Positions 12,964 to 20,450 of a stretch of 21,102 bases of DNA are shown piece by piece (position 1 is the first letter of the stretch; the number at the start of each line of letters is the position of its first letter). Under the pieces are notes generated by a model. It saw nothing but the letters and a program-made list of their open reading frames with translations, ran no database searches and was not told where the DNA came from. The position numbers and the translations under genes are program-made. The stretch comes from Minisyncoccota bacterium. Its GTDB lineage: Bacteria > Patescibacteriota > Minisyncoccia > Phycocordibacterales > UBA2100. Location: NCBI GenBank assembly GCA_018061585.1, contig JAGOTU010000009.1:1-21102 (forward strand), in the 5' to 3' direction.

Positions 12964-14766
12964 CTACTCCACATCCTGAATAAATCCGCCGGCCTGGTGC
13001 GCCCAGAGCTCGGAGTAGATCCCGCCTTTAGCCACAAGCTCTTCGTGCGTTCCCTCTTCTGTTATCGCGCCGCGGTCGAGCACGATGATGCGATCCATTT
13101 GCCGAAGCGTCGAGAGTCGATGTGCGATCGCGATCACAGTCTTTCCTTCCATGAGCGACTGCAAGGCTTTTTGAATTTCCACTTCGCTCTCGGAATCAAG
13201 TGCGCTTGTCGCTTCGTCGAGGAGCAACACCGGAGCACTCTTGAGTATCGCGCGCGCAATAGCGATACGCTGGCGTTCCCCGCCCGAGAGCTTTACCCCG
13301 CGTTCGCCCACCATGGATTCATACTTCCCATTCAACCGCTGAATGAATTCATGCGCCTGCGCCTGCTTTGCAGCTTCGATGATCTCTTCTTCGGACGCGT
13401 CCGGCTTTCCGTAACTTATGTTCTCGCGGATGGTCCGATGGAACAGGAGCGGCTCCTGCGGCACGATCGATATCGCCCGACGCACGCTCTCCTGCGTGAC
13501 GCTCGCAATATCGATACCGCCGATCTTTATCGCACCGCCGGAAACATCGTGATGATGCATTAATAGTCGGATGAGTGTGGACTTACCGGCGCCGGAGCGT
13601 CCAACCAGTCCCACGCGCTGCCCGGACGGAATAACGAGCGATAGGTTCTCAAATACCGGCTGGCCCTGGAACCCGAACGTCATGTTCTCGAATGCAATGT
13701 CGGCATTCGCGATACGCAGATTGAGCGCTCCCGGTTTATCGGGAATTTCATGCGGCTCGATGATCTCTTCTAAGCTCTCACTGATCTCTCCCCATGTTTC
13801 CGCGAATTTATTGAAGTTCGATCCGAGTGATTGCAGCTGTCCTTCGATACGGAATATGATCGCGATCACGAGCACGATATCGCCGACCGACATCGCCCCA
13901 GCCTTCGCGAATGCGACCGCCATATAAATAAGCACGCTCCCGAATACTACGAGGAGCACGCTGTTGAGGGCGCGCGTCCACTCACCGAAGAACCAGCTGC
14001 GCAGATGCGCCTGACGCCGGAGCTCCGCCATACTCTTGAGCCTTTCTATTTCGAATTCCCGACGCGTATACTCCTGCATCGCGCTTACGTTGGATAACAG
14101 GTCAACGGTCGCTCCGTTTATCTGTGTTTCGAGCGAATGTGCATAATTCGCAAGCGGCACACGCTTCTTACCCAAATAGATATTGATCGTGAACATGAGT
14201 GCCACCCACCCGATGAACACAAGTGCGATGACCGGACTCACGAACCACGCGAGTATAAAGCTCACGATCACGCTGATTCCGACTTCGAGGAACTCCCACA
14301 GGATCATGTCGATCGTCTCTCGCACGCCCGCAGTCGCATGACGGATCTTGTTCATGATCGATCCAGAAAAACGATCAGAGAAATATGAGCGACTGTGCAG
14401 TGTTACGTAGGACGTGAGCGCAAATCGCGCTGTCGCCGATGCGCCCGTCGCCCATCTGGCTGCAGAGAATCCGGCGATGCGCCACATCAGCTTTCCCACG
14501 CCAAGGATCACGATATAGGCGACCGCCCAGAACACGACAGCGTTATACGAGCCGCCGGACGGAATCGCAGCAGCTGCGTTGGTTATCAATTTGAACAGAT
14601 ACGCAACACTCGATGCGAGGGCTCCGCCCACCATAGATATAACTATGGCGACAAGCGCCGCTTTCCAGTGCGGCCTCGATACATACAAAAAGAACCGCAA
14701 CGGGTTTTTGCTTTGGGGAACGTCGCTTCTCCACATTGCGGGATTTTCTTTGTAGAGATTCAACAT
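12964..14766 (-). CDS. ABC exporter half-transporter (permease fused to ATPase)
   Basis: The 600-residue product is full length for the MsbA/LmrA-type family. The transmembrane domain covers about residues 30-315 with six helices. The ATPase domain (about 353-595) has Walker A GRSGAGKST (389-397), the Q-loop in IVPQEPL, the signature LSGGERQR (493-500), Walker B VLLLDEAT (513-520) and the H-loop histidine H549. Such proteins work as homo- or heterodimers exporting lipids, peptides or drugs; no second half-transporter is nearby, so a homodimer is likely. Substrate cannot be told. It is divergent from tsaD; a -10-like TAGAAT lies 11 bases before the ATG and no ribosome site is seen. Confidence 0.93.
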   Translation of the reverse strand: MLNLYKENPAMWRSDVPQSKNPLRFFLYVSRPHWKAALVAIVISMVGGALASSVAYLFKLITNAAAAIPSGGSYNAVVFWAVAYIVILGVGKLMWRIAGFSAARWATGASATARFALTSYVTLHSRSYFSDRFSGSIMNKIRHATAGVRETIDMILWEFLEVGISVIVSFILAWFVSPVIALVFIGWVALMFTINIYLGKKRVPLANYAHSLETQINGATVDLLSNVSAMQEYTRREFEIERLKSMAELRRQAHLRSWFFGEWTRALNSVLLVVFGSVLIYMAVAFAKAGAMSVGDIVLVIAIIFRIEGQLQSLGSNFNKFAETWGEISESLEEIIEPHEIPDKPGALNLRIANADIAFENMTFGFQGQPVFENLSLVIPSGQRVGLVGRSGAGKSTLIRLLMHHHDVSGGAIKIGGIDIASVTQESVRRAISIVPQEPLLFHRTIRENISYGKPDASEEEIIEAAKQAQAHEFIQRLNGKYESMVGERGVKLSGGERQRIAIARAILKSAPVLLLDEATSALDSESEVEIQKALQSLMEGKTVIAIAHRLSTLRQMDRIIVLDRGAITEEGTHEELVAKGGIYSELWAHQAGGFIQDVE

Positions 14767-14822
14767 ATATCAGGTTGATTCTAGCCGAATGTCGCCAAGC
14801 AAGCTATTCTAATCAAACGTCT
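14767..14822. promoter_or_regulatory. Divergent promoter region between the ABC exporter and tsaD
   Basis: In this 56-base spacer TAGAAT on the minus strand (14778-14783) lies 11 bases before the ABC exporter ATG, and TATTCT on the plus strand (14805-14810) lies 12 bases before the tsaD ATG. Both would give leaders of only about five bases. No -35 boxes or ribosome sites are convincing. Confidence 0.4.
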
Positions 14823-15986
14823 ATGAAAATTCTCGGTATCGAAACTTCGTGCGATGAGACCGCGGTGACGCTGATCGACGCATCCGGAACCTTCGGTGAC
14901 AATTTTAAATTCGATATTCTCGGCAATGCGCTTTTCTCACAAGCCTCACTCCATGCGCAGTATGGCGGTGTGTTCCCGAATCTCGCCAAGCGCGAGCATG
15001 CAAAGAATCTCATTCCACTTCTGCGCGAGGTGCTCCGGCAGTCCGGTGAACTGGAGCAAGGCAAGGCCGATCTATCGGTGATCGCACGCGACCTGAAAGA
15101 AATTCTGCACCGAGAGCCGGAACTGCTCGAAGCCATTACCGGATTCGCGCTCGATTCCGGGCGACCCAACATCGATGCAATAGCCGTTACCGTCGGACCG
15201 GGGCTCGAACCCGCGCTCTGGGTTGGCATTAATTGCGCACGAGCCCTCGCAAAACTCTGGGATGTACCCGTCGTCGCAGTCGATCATATGGAGGGTCATA
15301 TTCTGCTCTCGATGATGGATCTCGGATTGCAGCGCCATGTCGACTTCCCGCTTCTCTCGCTCCTTATTTCCGGAGGACACACCGAACTCGTGCTTTCGCG
15401 CTCGTTCGGCACATATGAGCGTATCGGCGAAACGCGCGACGATGCCGCAGGCGAAGCATTCGACAAAGTTGCACGATTGCTGGACCTTCCGTATCCGGGC
15501 GGACCGGAGGTATCGCGGCTTGCAGCGGAGGCCCGTGAACAAAATCTGTCGACACACATCGCGTTCACACGTCCGATGCTTCGCGACCCGTCATTCGACT
15601 TCTCGTTCTCCGGTCTCAAGACAGCGGTTCGTACCGTTGTGGAACAGCGCCGGCCGCTCACAGACGAACTGAAGCGCATCATCGCGAGGGAGTTCGAAGA
15701 CACGGTTGCAGATGTTCTCGTCCACAAGACTATGCGCGCAGTTGATGAGTTCGGAGCACAAACTGTGGTCGTCGGTGGCGGCGTTTCTGCAAATACGCAC
15801 ATTCGCGCGCACCTTACCGAGGCACTCGCGCAAGCTGGGCACCCTGCAAATCTTTTGATCCCGCCTCCGGAACTGGCCACCGACAATGCGATCATGATCG
15901 CGATCGCAGGCTACTTCAAAGCACAGCGCAAAGAATTCTCTGCCCCCGATTCGCTGGTCGCGATCGGCAATTTGAAACTCAAGTAA
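14823..15986 (+). CDS. tsaD: tRNA N6-adenosine threonylcarbamoyltransferase TsaD, with inserted segment
   Basis: The product has 387 residues, against about 335-345 in most bacteria. The N-terminus ILGIETSCDETAVTLID, the YGGVFPNLAKREHAKNLIPLL segment, VTVGPGLEPALWVGINCARALA, the metal motif DHMEGHI (H155, H159), LLISGGHTELVL, GEAFDKVARLL, the phosphate-binding segment in FSFSGLKTAV and VVGGGVSANTHIRAHL are all present. The enzyme transfers the threonylcarbamoyl group to A37 of ANN-decoding tRNAs, using the intermediate made by TsaC/Sua5 (encoded at 8730). The extra length sits between about residues 76 and 118, a charged, helix-prone stretch ahead of the DAIAVTVGPG strand. No TsaB or TsaE gene is in the window. 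The start is the ATG that begins the conserved ILGIETS strand. Confidence 0.95.
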   Translation: MKILGIETSCDETAVTLIDASGTFGDNFKFDILGNALFSQASLHAQYGGVFPNLAKREHAKNLIPLLREVLRQSGELEQGKADLSVIARDLKEILHREPELLEAITGFALDSGRPNIDAIAVTVGPGLEPALWVGINCARALAKLWDVPVVAVDHMEGHILLSMMDLGLQRHVDFPLLSLLISGGHTELVLSRSFGTYERIGETRDDAAGEAFDKVARLLDLPYPGGPEVSRLAAEAREQNLSTHIAFTRPMLRDPSFDFSFSGLKTAVRTVVEQRRPLTDELKRIIAREFEDTVADVLVHKTMRAVDEFGAQTVVVGGGVSANTHIRAHLTEALAQAGHPANLLIPPPELATDNAIMIAIAGYFKAQRKEFSAPDSLVAIGNLKLK

Positions 15987-15987
15987 C

Positions 15988-16015
15988 AGAAAGCCGCGGT
16001 CATGCCGCGGCTTCT
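15988..16015. terminator. Hairpin terminator shared by tsaD and the histidine phosphatase gene
   Basis: AAGCCGCGG pairs with CCGCGGCTT around a six-base loop. It starts right after the tsaD stop and contains the stop of the convergent gene (16000-16002). The plus-strand tail CTCCTTTC is only moderately T-rich. Confidence 0.65.
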
Positions 16016-16776
16016 CCTTTCAATTCTTCAACACGAGAAAGAACGCGTTCGATCAAACCTGTCAGATCCTCATTCGAATAGCGGACGGGAATGATCGGCG
16101 CCCAATCATCCACAGGCGGAAGTCCAAGATGCGGGATGCTCTGTCTGCGCATCCACTGATCGCCGACGCGCTTGTATTCGATCAGTGCACCGTTCGGAAC
16201 GTCGCCGCTCACCGCATTGAACAATCCGAACTCCCACGCGTTCATGCCGCCCATGATCACTCGATCAAGCACACGGATCACATGACCGTGACAAACCGTC
16301 AGACGTCGGCGACGGATCTCTTCGAACGAAGGGCGAATGCGCCCGTCGACATCCATGAACGATTCTCCGTGTTCGGGTCGGAATCGGTACGGATCATGCT
16401 TGTGACGGATGTGACCGCGCGCTTCGATGTGCAATCGCACCTTGCTCGGTGTCAGCGTGTTCAGGATCCCGCTGTCCTTTTCGCACAGTCGTTCGTCGAC
16501 GATCCACTGCGCGTCCGGGATAGCGAGCAGTGACGCTGTGCGCATGGTTCGCAAGAATCCGGAAACGACATGTTCTTCGAATTCAAATCCATGCTCACGC
16601 AGCCATTCACCGGTGAGGACGGCTTGCCGCTTTCCTTCATCCGTCAGGTCATGACATGACGAAGGGACTTCGATCGCCTTGTCATAGGCTCTTGGATTCC
16701 CTGCCTTATGCTTTTCTTCGGCATCATTGTTGTATGCATGTCCGTGCCGAAGGGCTGCAAAGTAGTCGCAATCCAT
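16000..16776 (-). CDS. Histidine phosphatase (phosphoglycerate-mutase-like) superfamily protein
   Basis: The product has 258 residues. The catalytic RHG motif is at the N-terminus (ALRHGHAYNN, nucleophile H11), followed by SGFLRTMRTA with the phosphate-binding arginines, RPEHGESFMDVDGRI with the acid residue, and LTVCHGHVIRV with the second catalytic histidine. The motif order is that of branch 1 (PGM, CobC, SixA, YhfR types), but the size and the insert around HNIR-like His/Arg-rich KVRLHIEARGHIRHKHDPYRF are unusual for a simple PGM. A specific substrate is not supported. It is cytoplasmic. The start has AAAGGA nine bases upstream and a TTGCTA/TAGAGT promoter; its leader is about 40 bases. 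Confidence 0.85.
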   Translation of the reverse strand: MDCDYFAALRHGHAYNNDAEEKHKAGNPRAYDKAIEVPSSCHDLTDEGKRQAVLTGEWLREHGFEFEEHVVSGFLRTMRTASLLAIPDAQWIVDERLCEKDSGILNTLTPSKVRLHIEARGHIRHKHDPYRFRPEHGESFMDVDGRIRPSFEEIRRRRLTVCHGHVIRVLDRVIMGGMNAWEFGLFNAVSGDVPNGALIEYKRVGDQWMRRQSIPHLGLPPVDDWAPIIPVRYSNEDLTGLIERVLSRVEELKGEAAA

Positions 16777-16820
16777 TGCTCTTATTCCTTTCTCTTTTGC
16801 TCAGAATGAGCTCTATTCCG

Positions 16821-16848
16821 ACTCTACCGCTAAGCGTCGGTTTAGCAA
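16821..16848 (-). promoter_or_regulatory. -35/-10 promoter of the histidine phosphatase gene
   Basis: On the minus strand TTGCTA (16843-16848), 16 bases and TAGAGT (16821-16826). The leader carries the AAAGGA ribosome site. Confidence 0.5.
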
Positions 16849-16889
16849 GGCGGGCCCTCCAAAATATCGAATAAACGGCTCAGTTCTGC

Positions 16890-16895
16890 TACCAT
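16890..16895 (+). promoter_or_regulatory. -10 box for a leaderless valS transcript
   Basis: TACCAT, six bases (AGCCGG), then the valS ATG at 16902. No -35 match is seen and there is no T-box antiterminator in the upstream spacer. Confidence 0.5.
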
Positions 16896-16901
16896 AGCCG
16901 G

Positions 16902-19133
16902 ATGACCGACGAGGACCGACAGAAAGAGCCTTTCAAGGCCCCGGAGGCCTTCCTGAAGCCGTATAACCCCATTGAGCGGGAGCCTGAGGCCCTCGCGCTG
17001 TGGGAAGCGGCTGGCTATTCCAACCCTGACACTATGGTGGAAAAGGGTCTCATTCCGGCTGACGCCCCCGCCTACTCAATAGTGCTTCCGCCGCCGAATG
17101 TGACCGGGACACTGCATATCGGGCACGCCTCAATGCTCGCTATCGAAGACCTATTGATCCGCTACCACCGCATGCGCGGATACAAGACACTGTGGATCCC
17201 GGGCACCGATTCCGCCGCGCTTGCGACCCAGGCAAAAGTAGAAGAAATTTTGTACAAGAGCGAAAAGAAGACGCGACACGATCTTGGGCGCGAAGGCTTA
17301 ATGGAAAAGATCGATGCATTCGTCGAAGACAGTAAGTCCACCATCATCAACCAGATCAAGAAGCTCGGAAGCTCACTCGACTGGAGTCGTTATGCATACA
17401 CAATGGATGCCCCGCGATACCGTGCCGTCATGGAAGCCTTCGTGCGCATGTACGACGCAGACCTCATTTATCGTGGCGACCGCATCGTGAACTGGGATCC
17501 AAAATTGCAGACCACTGTTTCCGACGACGAGATCGTCTATGTCGAACAAAAAGATCCGTTCTATCACTTTCAGTATGGCCCGTTCGTGATCGGCACGGTG
17601 CGACCAGAAACCAAGTTCGGCGACAAATACGTCGTGATGCATCCCGACGACGCTCGCTATTCTGATTACGCGCACGGGCAAAAACTTTCGCTCGAATGGA
17701 TCAACGGCCCGATCGAAGCGACGGTCATCAAGGACGAGGCCGCGGACATGGAATTCGGTTCCGGCGTCATGACGATCACCCCGTCGCACTCCGGCATCGA
17801 CTACGAAATTGCAAAGCGTCACAACCTGGATATCGAGCAGGTCATCGACGAGCGTGGCATTCTGCTCCCGATCGCCGGACAGTTCGCGGGACAGCACATC
17901 AAAAAGGCACGGCCCCTCATCGTGGAACATTTGCAGAGCAAAGGACTCATCGTGAAAGTCGACGACAACTACACGCACAACATCGCGACCAACGAGCGCG
18001 GCGGTGGCACCATCGAACCGCAGATCAAGAAACAGTGGTTCATCAATGTGAACAAAGAGTTCGTCATCCCCCACTCAGAGATCCCGGGTGTCGCGAGTGG
18101 CTCAAAGGTCACTCTCAAAGAGATCATGAAAAAAGCCGTCGCAGAGGGCGGCGTAAAGATTCTGCCGGACCGGTTCGAGAAGACATATTTCCATTGGATA
18201 GACAATCTGCGTGACTGGAATATCTCGCGACAGATCTGGTTCGGTCACCGGATTCCCGTGTGGTACAAGGATGGTGAGACGAAGGCACAAGTTGATTCCC
18301 CTGGAGACGGATGGGAGCAGGATCCCGACGTACTCGATACATGGTTCTCATCAGGTCTCTGGACAATGTCGACACTCGGCTGGCCGGACAACACAGAAGA
18401 CTTTAAGACCTATCACCCGACATCAGTCCTAGAGACCGGATACGACATTATCTTTTTCTGGGTCGCACGCATGATCCTTATGAGCGGCTTCTTGGCAGGT
18501 CAGGTTCCGTTCAAACACGTATACCTGCACGGACTCGTGCGCGACGGTCAGGGCCGCAAGATGTCGAAGTCGCTCGGCAACATCATCGACCCGCTCGACA
18601 TGGTAGAGAAATACGGAGCAGATGCCACTCGCCTCTCGCTCATCTTTGGGGTGCAGATCGGCAACGACCAGAAGCTTTCCGAGGACCGTATCCGTGGATT
18701 CAAGAACTTTGCGAACAAGATCTGGAACATCACACGCTTCGTGCTCGAGAACACAGCGGATCTCGACGAGAAAGCGACGCTTGTTGATGCCGACATGGAA
18801 CTCATTAAAGAAGCGAATGCGGTTGCCGTGAGCGTTACCGAACATATCGAGAACTTCCGTTTGGATATCGCCGCAGACACCGTCTATCACTACGTATGGG
18901 ATCGATTCGCAGCGGAAGTACTCGAAGAATCAAAACCGATCCTGAAGGCTGACGATGAGATCGCCAAGAAATCGCGCGAACGCGCACTCCACGAGATTCT
19001 CTCGATATCGCTCCGCCTCCTTCACCCGATGATGCCGTTCGTGACCGAAACCATCTGGCAGCATCTTCCCCACAAGACATCCGATCAGCTCATGATCGCG
19101 CAGTGGCCCGTGAATAGCGAAGCTAGACAGTAA
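16902..19133 (+). CDS. valS: Valyl-tRNA synthetase (short form without C-terminal coiled-coil arm)
   Basis: The product has 743 residues, against roughly 860-950 in most bacteria. The class I signature is PPPNVTGTLHIGHA (HIGH at 72-75) and the second is GRKMSKSLGN (KMSKS at 553-557). The CP1 editing domain runs from about 205 to 345 with TVRPET (232-237) and GVMTITPSHSGIDYEIAKRH. WNISRQIWFGHRIPVW precedes the catalytic half, and the anticodon-binding domain ends near HLPHKTSDQLMIAQWP. The usual C-terminal coiled coil that grips the tRNA is missing. In the editing domain the positions that are Lys and Asp in the Thermus enzyme appear as T291 and S297, while D300 is kept. The enzyme charges tRNA-Val with valine; a tRNA-Val(GAC) gene lies 6 kb away. 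The zinc-ribbon cysteines are absent. Confidence 0.96.
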   Translation: MTDEDRQKEPFKAPEAFLKPYNPIEREPEALALWEAAGYSNPDTMVEKGLIPADAPAYSIVLPPPNVTGTLHIGHASMLAIEDLLIRYHRMRGYKTLWIPGTDSAALATQAKVEEILYKSEKKTRHDLGREGLMEKIDAFVEDSKSTIINQIKKLGSSLDWSRYAYTMDAPRYRAVMEAFVRMYDADLIYRGDRIVNWDPKLQTTVSDDEIVYVEQKDPFYHFQYGPFVIGTVRPETKFGDKYVVMHPDDARYSDYAHGQKLSLEWINGPIEATVIKDEAADMEFGSGVMTITPSHSGIDYEIAKRHNLDIEQVIDERGILLPIAGQFAGQHIKKARPLIVEHLQSKGLIVKVDDNYTHNIATNERGGGTIEPQIKKQWFINVNKEFVIPHSEIPGVASGSKVTLKEIMKKAVAEGGVKILPDRFEKTYFHWIDNLRDWNISRQIWFGHRIPVWYKDGETKAQVDSPGDGWEQDPDVLDTWFSSGLWTMSTLGWPDNTEDFKTYHPTSVLETGYDIIFFWVARMILMSGFLAGQVPFKHVYLHGLVRDGQGRKMSKSLGNIIDPLDMVEKYGADATRLSLIFGVQIGNDQKLSEDRIRGFKNFANKIWNITRFVLENTADLDEKATLVDADMELIKEANAVAVSVTEHIENFRLDIAADTVYHYVWDRFAAEVLEESKPILKADDEIAKKSRERALHEILSISLRLLHPMMPFVTETIWQHLPHKTSDQLMIAQWPVNSEARQ

Positions 19134-19143
19134 ATTTACAAGC

Positions 19144-19149
19144 TACAAT
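19144..19149 (+). promoter_or_regulatory. -10 box for a leaderless transcript of the PrsW-like gene
   Basis: TACAAT, six bases (AGACCG), then the ATG at 19156. It lies in the 22-base gap after valS, so the gene need not depend on valS transcription. Confidence 0.5.
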
Positions 19150-19155
19150 AGACCG

Positions 19156-19884
19156 ATGAACGGCTTCGAAGTCATTCTCGCGGCCGCTGCCGGCGGTGTT
19201 TTGCCGGCGCTCGCATGGCTGTGGTTCTGGCGCCGCGAAGACGCCGCACACCCGGAACCGCGCAGACTGATCGCACTCGCCTTTTTTGCCGGCATGGTCA
19301 CGGTCGCGATCGTGATCCCCATGGAGCGGTTCGTGGAACCGATCATCAAAGACCTCACTCTTCCCGGATTTATCTTTGCCTCTCAAACACTCGTGTTCAC
19401 CGCATGGTCATTCATCGAGGAGATCATGAAATTCCTCGCTGCGCGTTTTACTGTACTCAAACGCCGCGAGGACGATGAACCGATCGACCCCGTGATCTAC
19501 ATGATCACCGTCGCTCTTGGTTTTGCTGCCGCCGAGAATACGCTGTTCCTGATCTCCCCGATCGGCGGCGAGACCTTCGTGCAAACCTTCATTACCGGTA
19601 ACCTGCGCTTTATCGGGGCGACACTTCTGCACGTGCTGTCATCAGCCGTCATCGGGGTCGCGCTCGGTCTCTCGTTCTACGCCTCCAAGCGCATCAAACG
19701 CCGCTATATGATCGGCGGAGTTATCCTCGCCTGCCTTTTGCACAGCGCCTTCAACTTTTTTATACTGAACACAGCGGAAGACAGTCTATTCCGCACATTT
19801 TCTTTTGTCTGGCTTGGTGTGATAGCGCTTCTGGCAGTGCTAGAATACATAAAGCGCATTCACCCACAGTGGCGCAGGAACTAA
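19156..19884 (+). CDS. PrsW-like intramembrane metalloprotease (M82 family)
   Basis: The product has 242 residues with about seven transmembrane helices. The family motifs are SFIEEIMKF (E88, E89), GFAAAENTLF (E127, N128), HVLSSAVIGVALG (H159) and LLHSAFNFF (H196); the histidines and glutamates form the presumed metal site in the membrane. PrsW of Bacillus subtilis cleaves the anti-sigma factor RsiW in response to envelope stress. No sigma/anti-sigma pair is visible here, so the substrate is unknown. The gene follows valS and its stop codon overlaps the -10 box of the Hsp20 gene. Confidence 0.9.
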   Translation: MNGFEVILAAAAGGVLPALAWLWFWRREDAAHPEPRRLIALAFFAGMVTVAIVIPMERFVEPIIKDLTLPGFIFASQTLVFTAWSFIEEIMKFLAARFTVLKRREDDEPIDPVIYMITVALGFAAAENTLFLISPIGGETFVQTFITGNLRFIGATLLHVLSSAVIGVALGLSFYASKRIKRRYMIGGVILACLLHSAFNFFILNTAEDSLFRTFSFVWLGVIALLAVLEYIKRIHPQWRRN

Positions 19885-19887
19885 TAT
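19882..19887 (+). promoter_or_regulatory. -10 box overlapping the PrsW stop codon, leaderless start of hsp20
   Basis: TAATAT: its first three bases are the TAA stop of the PrsW-like gene. Six bases (TTGATC) then lead to the ATG at 19894. A weak TTCACC lies 17 bases upstream. I see no CIRCE element. Confidence 0.5.
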
Positions 19888-19893
19888 TTGATC

Positions 19894-20394
19894 ATGATAA
19901 AAAAACCCTCGTTTTTCTCGAAGATAACCGGCAGTGCAGACGCTGACTACGACGATTTTTATACAGACCAGCCGGCCGAGAAACCGGCGGGATTCGATGA
20001 AAAGTCGGCACGTCATCTGCAATTCAACAAAGGAGACGCAGACGACTCACACCAGGAAGATCCGGGCGGCGAGCTCGCCGTTGATGTATACCAGACCGCC
20101 GACGCGATCGTCGTAAAGGCACTCATTGCGGGCGTGCAGCCTTCTACTATCGATATCGCACTTACCCGCGAGATGCTTACTATCTCCGGCTCGCGCACCG
20201 ACGACAAAGAAGTCGAAGAGGACGGCTACTATCAGAGAGAACTCTACTGGGGCTCGTTTACGCGGACCATCCTTTTGCCCGAAGAAGTCGACGTGGACAT
20301 GGCAGAGGCATCCGAGAAACACGGAGTACTCATGATCCGATTACCGAAGATCAATAAGAAGAGACAGACGAGGCTCAAGGTGCGAGCCCGCTAA
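19894..20394 (+). CDS. Small heat-shock protein, Hsp20/alpha-crystallin family
   Basis: The product has 166 residues from the ATG at 19894; a TTG two codons earlier lies right after the -10 box and is rejected. The N-terminal 55 residues are polar, acidic and probably disordered (ADYDDFYTDQPAEKPAGFDEK). The alpha-crystallin domain (about 58-155) begins ELAVDVYQTADAIVVKALIAGV, includes DIALTREMLTISGSR and YYQRELYWGSFTRTILLPEEVD, and ends EKHGVLMIRLPKI, matching the family's A-x-x-x-G-V-L motif region. The tail KKRQTRLKVRAR is basic; the I-x-I dimer-binding motif is represented by LKV at best. Such proteins hold unfolding proteins without ATP. A terminator follows. Confidence 0.92.
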   Translation: MIKKPSFFSKITGSADADYDDFYTDQPAEKPAGFDEKSARHLQFNKGDADDSHQEDPGGELAVDVYQTADAIVVKALIAGVQPSTIDIALTREMLTISGSRTDDKEVEEDGYYQRELYWGSFTRTILLPEEVDVDMAEASEKHGVLMIRLPKINKKRQTRLKVRAR

Positions 20395-20411
20395 TACTCT
20401 GATACTAAAGA

Positions 20412-20439
20412 AACGCCGGGAGTGATCCCGGCGTTTTTT
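20412..20439. terminator. Bidirectional terminator between hsp20 and the S41 protease gene
   Basis: AACGCCGGGA pairs with TCCCGGCGTT around GTGA, with six T residues at the plus-strand end and an A-rich run at the other. The convergent genes end at 20394 and 20451. Confidence 0.93.
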
Positions 20440-20450
20440 CATATCAAAGG

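Noticed and set aside
16777..16901. T-box riboswitch upstream of valS
   Set aside because: No T-box consensus or antiterminator structure is present, and the -10 box six bases before the ATG leaves no leader.
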